Shown here: positions 61,269-64,000 of the stretch, piece by piece
Position numbering within the stretch: the first letter of the stretch is position 1
Layout: every line of letters begins with the position of its first letter
Source: Shewanella decolorationis S12
GTDB lineage: Bacteria > Pseudomonadota > Gammaproteobacteria > Enterobacterales > Shewanellaceae
Reading direction: 5' to 3'
NCBI RefSeq assembly: GCF_000485795.1
Contig: NZ_AXZL01000049.1
Location: forward strand, 1 to 64,000
Length of the DNA: 64,000 nucleotides
Program-made: the position numbers and the translations under genes
The notes under the pieces: model-generated
What the model was told of the DNA's origin: nothing
What the model saw: only the letters and a program-made list of their open reading frames with translations
The model's database searches: none

Positions 61269-62588
61269 TCACGCTGCTTTGATCTCAGCTGTTGGCGTTT
61301 TGTTGGAAATCACCCCGTAGATGGTCCAACCGAAGAAGGTCGCGATAGCGCCTAACATCACGGCGGTTTCACCAGAGCTATAGAGGGCGTAGAAGCTATA
61401 CAGGGCGCCGATAACCGCAATCACGTTGGCGACACGGGCCTTGTTCGCTGGTACTTTGAGTTGTTTTTGCATCACGCCTAGGGCTGCCATCGATAGGATG
61501 TAAGGCACAATGTTAGTCACTACGGCGAGGTTCACTAGGGCTTCAAACTGTTTGCTCAGTGATGGACTGATGGTCATCAAAGACAGCAAGGTTTGAATCG
61601 AAACGATGATAGTCATACCCCAGATCGGTGCATCGGCTTTGCTGACCTTAGAGAACACTTTAGGGAAGAAACCTTCATCGGCAGAGGCTTTAAACACTTG
61701 CGCGATAGTGAACTGCCAACCCAGCAGTGAACCAGTACAGGAGATAATGGCGCAGGCCATCACGATTTTACCGACCACAGGGCTAAACATTTGCGCAAAG
61801 GCTAAACCGAATGGGGCGTTTGAGCTGGCAAGCTCGGCGTTGGGTACAATACCGGCAATCACGTTGGTTGAAACAATATAGATAAGTGCTGCACCTAAGG
61901 TTCCGCCCATTACGGCGATAGGTACGTTTTTCTCTGGATTATCAACAGCCTCTGAGTTAGCGCAAGCCGATTCTAAGCCAAGGAATGCCCATAAAGTCAT
62001 CGCGATTGAACCGCCTAAGGCTTTGAAGAAAGGCATATCATGTGGGTTCCAAGCGCCTTTGTAGAGGTCGATGTCGAACCAGAACCAACCGATTAATGAC
62101 ACACCAATTACAGGCAGAATAATCCCCCACACGGTCACACTACTCACGCGACCCGTAATGCGAGCGCCACCAAAGTTAGCCACTGTTGCTAACCAAAGCA
62201 CGCCAATGGTGGCAAGACAGATAGCCATTGGGCTTAAGTTTACTTCCAGCAGCACCGCGGCATAACCCACGGCGGAGATAGCGATGGCGACGTTGGCGAT
62301 AAGTAGCGAAACCGCATAGGTGTAGTTCGCCATAAAGTTACCGCTGCGGCCAAAGGCATATTCGGCGTAACCGCCCATACCACCGGATTTTTTACTGAAC
62401 ATACCGCACTTAGCAAAAGCAAAGGCCAGCGCAGTTGAGCCAGCAGCGGTAACAAGCCAAGAAAGCACAGAGATAGTACCGACTTGCGCTAATTGGGTGG
62501 GTAACATAATAATACCTGAGCCCATCATATTGACTATGGTAATAATCGTTAATTGGATAACGCCAATTTTATTTGCTGATTTACTCAT
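61269..62588 (-). CDS. potE: Putrescine-ornithine antiporter PotE
   Basis: This 439-residue inner-membrane transporter of the APC family exchanges putrescine for ornithine. It has about twelve helices and the PotE hallmarks: IGVIQLTIITIVNMMGSGIIMLPTQLA at the start, GGMGGYAEYAFGRSGNF and FLGLESACANSEAVDNPEKNVP. It lies 85 nt after speF, with a strong hairpin between them; together they form the inducible acid-stress putrescine pathway. Confidence 0.95.
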   Translation of the reverse strand: MSKSANKIGVIQLTIITIVNMMGSGIIMLPTQLAQVGTISVLSWLVTAAGSTALAFAFAKCGMFSKKSGGMGGYAEYAFGRSGNFMANYTYAVSLLIANVAIAISAVGYAAVLLEVNLSPMAICLATIGVLWLATVANFGGARITGRVSSVTVWGIILPVIGVSLIGWFWFDIDLYKGAWNPHDMPFFKALGGSIAMTLWAFLGLESACANSEAVDNPEKNVPIAVMGGTLGAALIYIVSTNVIAGIVPNAELASSNAPFGLAFAQMFSPVVGKIVMACAIISCTGSLLGWQFTIAQVFKASADEGFFPKVFSKVSKADAPIWGMTIIVSIQTLLSLMTISPSLSKQFEALVNLAVVTNIVPYILSMAALGVMQKQLKVPANKARVANVIAVIGALYSFYALYSSGETAVMLGAIATFFGWTIYGVISNKTPTAEIKAA

Positions 62589-62623
62589 AATAATGACCTA
62601 ATAATATAATTCATTATAGAAGG

Positions 62624-62673
62624 TTGAAATTGACTGCAGAGCGGGGTTAATTAACTCTGCAGTCTGATTTCAA
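62624..62673. other. Intercistronic stem-loop between speF and potE
   Basis: A long stem is made of arms TTGAAAT (62624-62630) with ATTTCAA (62667-62673), and GACTGCAGAG (62632-62641) with CTCTGCAGTC (62655-62664), about 17 bp in all with a small internal bulge. It directly follows the speF stop codon. There is no T run, so it more likely protects the speF mRNA or causes partial termination. Confidence 0.7.
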
Positions 62674-64000
62674 TTATTTATTTAATACATAACCTAGGGC
62701 TTGGATTTTTCCGTCTGGGGTGTTTTCGAGGTAAACACCTTGTAATTCAGGGGAGAATCCGGGTAATAAGTTGATGCCTTCTTCAAGGGCTCGGAAATAA
62801 CGTTGTACTGCGCCACCCCATATTTCACCTGGCACCATACATAACACCCCTGGTGGATATGGCAGTGCGCCCTCAGCGGCAATCCGTCCTTCGATTTGCG
62901 ACAGTGGCACTAATTCAACATTGCCGCGGATAAATTCAAGATTGGCCTCCTGCGGGTCCATCACTTTGGTTGGGAAATGCGCCTGACGGAACATTTCTTT
63001 TTGCAGTTGTTTTACGTCATGGCTGACATAAAGGTTGTGCATTTCTTGGCAGAGTTGACGAATGGTATAGTCTTTATAACGGGCTTTATTGGCGTTATAG
63101 ACGTTAGGCAATACTTCCGATAATGGCGCATCTTCATCGACTAATTTCTCAAAGCGAGATATTTGCGACACTAAGTGTTGCATCTTTGCCATATCTTCCG
63201 CTGGTGTCATCAGGAATAATATCGAATTTAAGTCGCACTTCTCGGGAATAATATTATTTTCACGTAAGAAGTTAGCCAAAATAGTCGCGGGAATACCAAA
63301 CTCAGTATATTTACCGGTTTCGGCATCGATACCTGGCGTGGTTAATAGGAACTTACAAGGGTCAACGAAATATTGGCCTTTTTCATAACCCTCGAAGGAG
63401 TGCCATTTTTGTCCGGGTTCAAACTCGAAGAAACGTAAATCATCGGCCATTTGTTCAGTTTGATAATCCTGCCATGGGCGTCCTTCGATCATGCTTGGGA
63501 TAAATGGCTTGATATATTTACATTTTTTCAGCAGTAACTTGCGAGCTTCGATACCGGCTTTGACCGCTTCGCGCCACAGATAACGGCCGCTGGCACCTTC
63601 GTGCATTTTAGCGTTCACATCCAATGCGGCAAACAGCGGATAGAAGGGGCTGGTAGAGGCATGCATCATAAAGGCGTTGTTGAAGCGTTTATGGTTGCAA
63701 TATCTCGCTTGGCCTTTGATATGTTTATCTTTTTTATGGATTTGCGAGGTTTGAGAAAAACCAGCCTGCTGTTTATGTACTGACTGAGTCACGATAATTC
63801 CAGGATCTTCAGGTGTCAGTTCGAGCAGCAGAGGCGAGCAGTCATTCATCATAGGAATAAATTGCTCATAGCCAACCCAAGCTGAGTCAAACAGGATGTA
63901 ATCACATAGATGCCCAATACGATCAACAACTTGGCGAGCGTTGTAGATAGTGCCGTCGTAGGTGCCCAGCTGGATAATCGCTAAACGGAATGGACGTTGT
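62674..64000 (-). CDS. speF: Ornithine decarboxylase SpeF, 5' part missing at the window edge
   Basis: The visible part is about the C-terminal 442 residues of the roughly 720-residue inducible ornithine decarboxylase, which makes putrescine from ornithine and consumes a proton. The frame runs open to the right edge (QRPFRLAIIQLGTYDGT... upstream of the internal methionine at 63852), so that methionine is not the start. The PLP-binding lysine lies in SQIHKKDKHIKG near 63725-63740. Downstream, the C-terminal domain carries GALPYPPGVLCMVPGE. It precedes potE. Confidence 0.95.
   Translation of the reverse strand, partial: QRPFRLAIIQLGTYDGTIYNARQVVDRIGHLCDYILFDSAWVGYEQFIPMMNDCSPLLLELTPEDPGIIVTQSVHKQQAGFSQTSQIHKKDKHIKGQARYCNHKRFNNAFMMHASTSPFYPLFAALDVNAKMHEGASGRYLWREAVKAGIEARKLLLKKCKYIKPFIPSMIEGRPWQDYQTEQMADDLRFFEFEPGQKWHSFEGYEKGQYFVDPCKFLLTTPGIDAETGKYTEFGIPATILANFLRENNIIPEKCDLNSILFLMTPAEDMAKMQHLVSQISRFEKLVDEDAPLSEVLPNVYNANKARYKDYTIRQLCQEMHNLYVSHDVKQLQKEMFRQAHFPTKVMDPQEANLEFIRGNVELVPLSQIEGRIAAEGALPYPPGVLCMVPGEIWGGAVQRYFRALEEGINLLPGFSPELQGVYLENTPDGKIQALGYVLNK

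Noticed and set aside
1..64000. CRISPR arrays, insertion sequences, prophage, integrons or attachment sites
   Set aside because: I saw no regularly spaced repeats, transposase or integrase genes, or direct repeats flanking the tRNA that would mark an island.

Overview
The window reads as an ordinary, gene-dense chromosomal segment of a Shewanella species (Gammaproteobacteria). The signs are the SHP/DHC/cytochrome b haem-protein cluster, the Cpx and Ntr two-component systems, the moa and mod molybdenum genes, several chemoreceptors and GGDEF proteins, and a TonB receptor behind a Fur-like box. I see no insertion sequence, integrase, prophage or CRISPR array. The genus is an inference from gene content.

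Layout. Positions 1-360 are the end of an rRNA operon (last bases of 23S, 5S rRNA, tRNA-Asp) closed by a strong terminator. From 1.1 to 5.0 kb a six-gene minus-strand operon encodes a membrane cytochrome b, the oxygen/NO-binding-type cytochrome SHP, its diheme partner DHC, a small PepSY protein and a PmrA/QseB-like two-component system; a matching direct-repeat box lies in front of it. From 5.2 to 11.8 kb come small membrane and unknown proteins, a LysR/SDR divergent pair, and an aldehyde dehydrogenase with a sigma-54 promoter facing an AcoR-type activator. From 11.9 to 15.6 kb lies cpxA-cpxR / cpxP-fieF with a perfect CpxR box. From 16.9 to 20.1 kb are ntrC, ntrB and a DUF4124 gene with an NtrC site. 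From 20.3 to 22.7 kb are a YqhD-like alcohol dehydrogenase and a TetR regulator sharing matched operators, then ppnP.

From 22.9 to 34.2 kb are two chemoreceptors, the ovothiol synthase OvoA, two small unknown genes, a PfkB kinase, a diguanylate cyclase, a YiiM-like MOSC protein and a DUF4870 protein. From 34.5 to 41.5 kb is electron-transfer-flavoprotein dehydrogenase, divergent from a molybdenum block: a Moco riboswitch, moaA, moaC, moaD, moaE, then modABC. From 41.8 to 44.3 kb is a second PepSY-regulator-kinase set whose kinase seems to start at a non-standard codon. From 44.4 to 53.4 kb are a pseudouridine synthase, a second diguanylate cyclase, a Pmp3-like peptide, the TonB receptor, a small DUF2986 protein, a three-gene cell-wall-type cluster (CHAP amidase, unknown, M23 lipoprotein), and a metallo-beta-lactamase-fold enzyme under a TetR regulator with a 25-bp palindrome. 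From 53.6 kb to the end are a BamA-family outer membrane protein, a ThrE exporter, a MAPEG protein, a YgiQ radical-SAM protein, a porin, and the putrescine operon speF-potE, with speF cut by the right edge.

Themes: much of the window is sensing plus local control. Many enzyme or transporter genes sit next to their own regulator with a recognisable operator between them. The least described items are the haem-protein/PepSY/two-component operon, the CHAP-unknown-M23 cluster, and the non-AUG start of the second PepSY-linked kinase.
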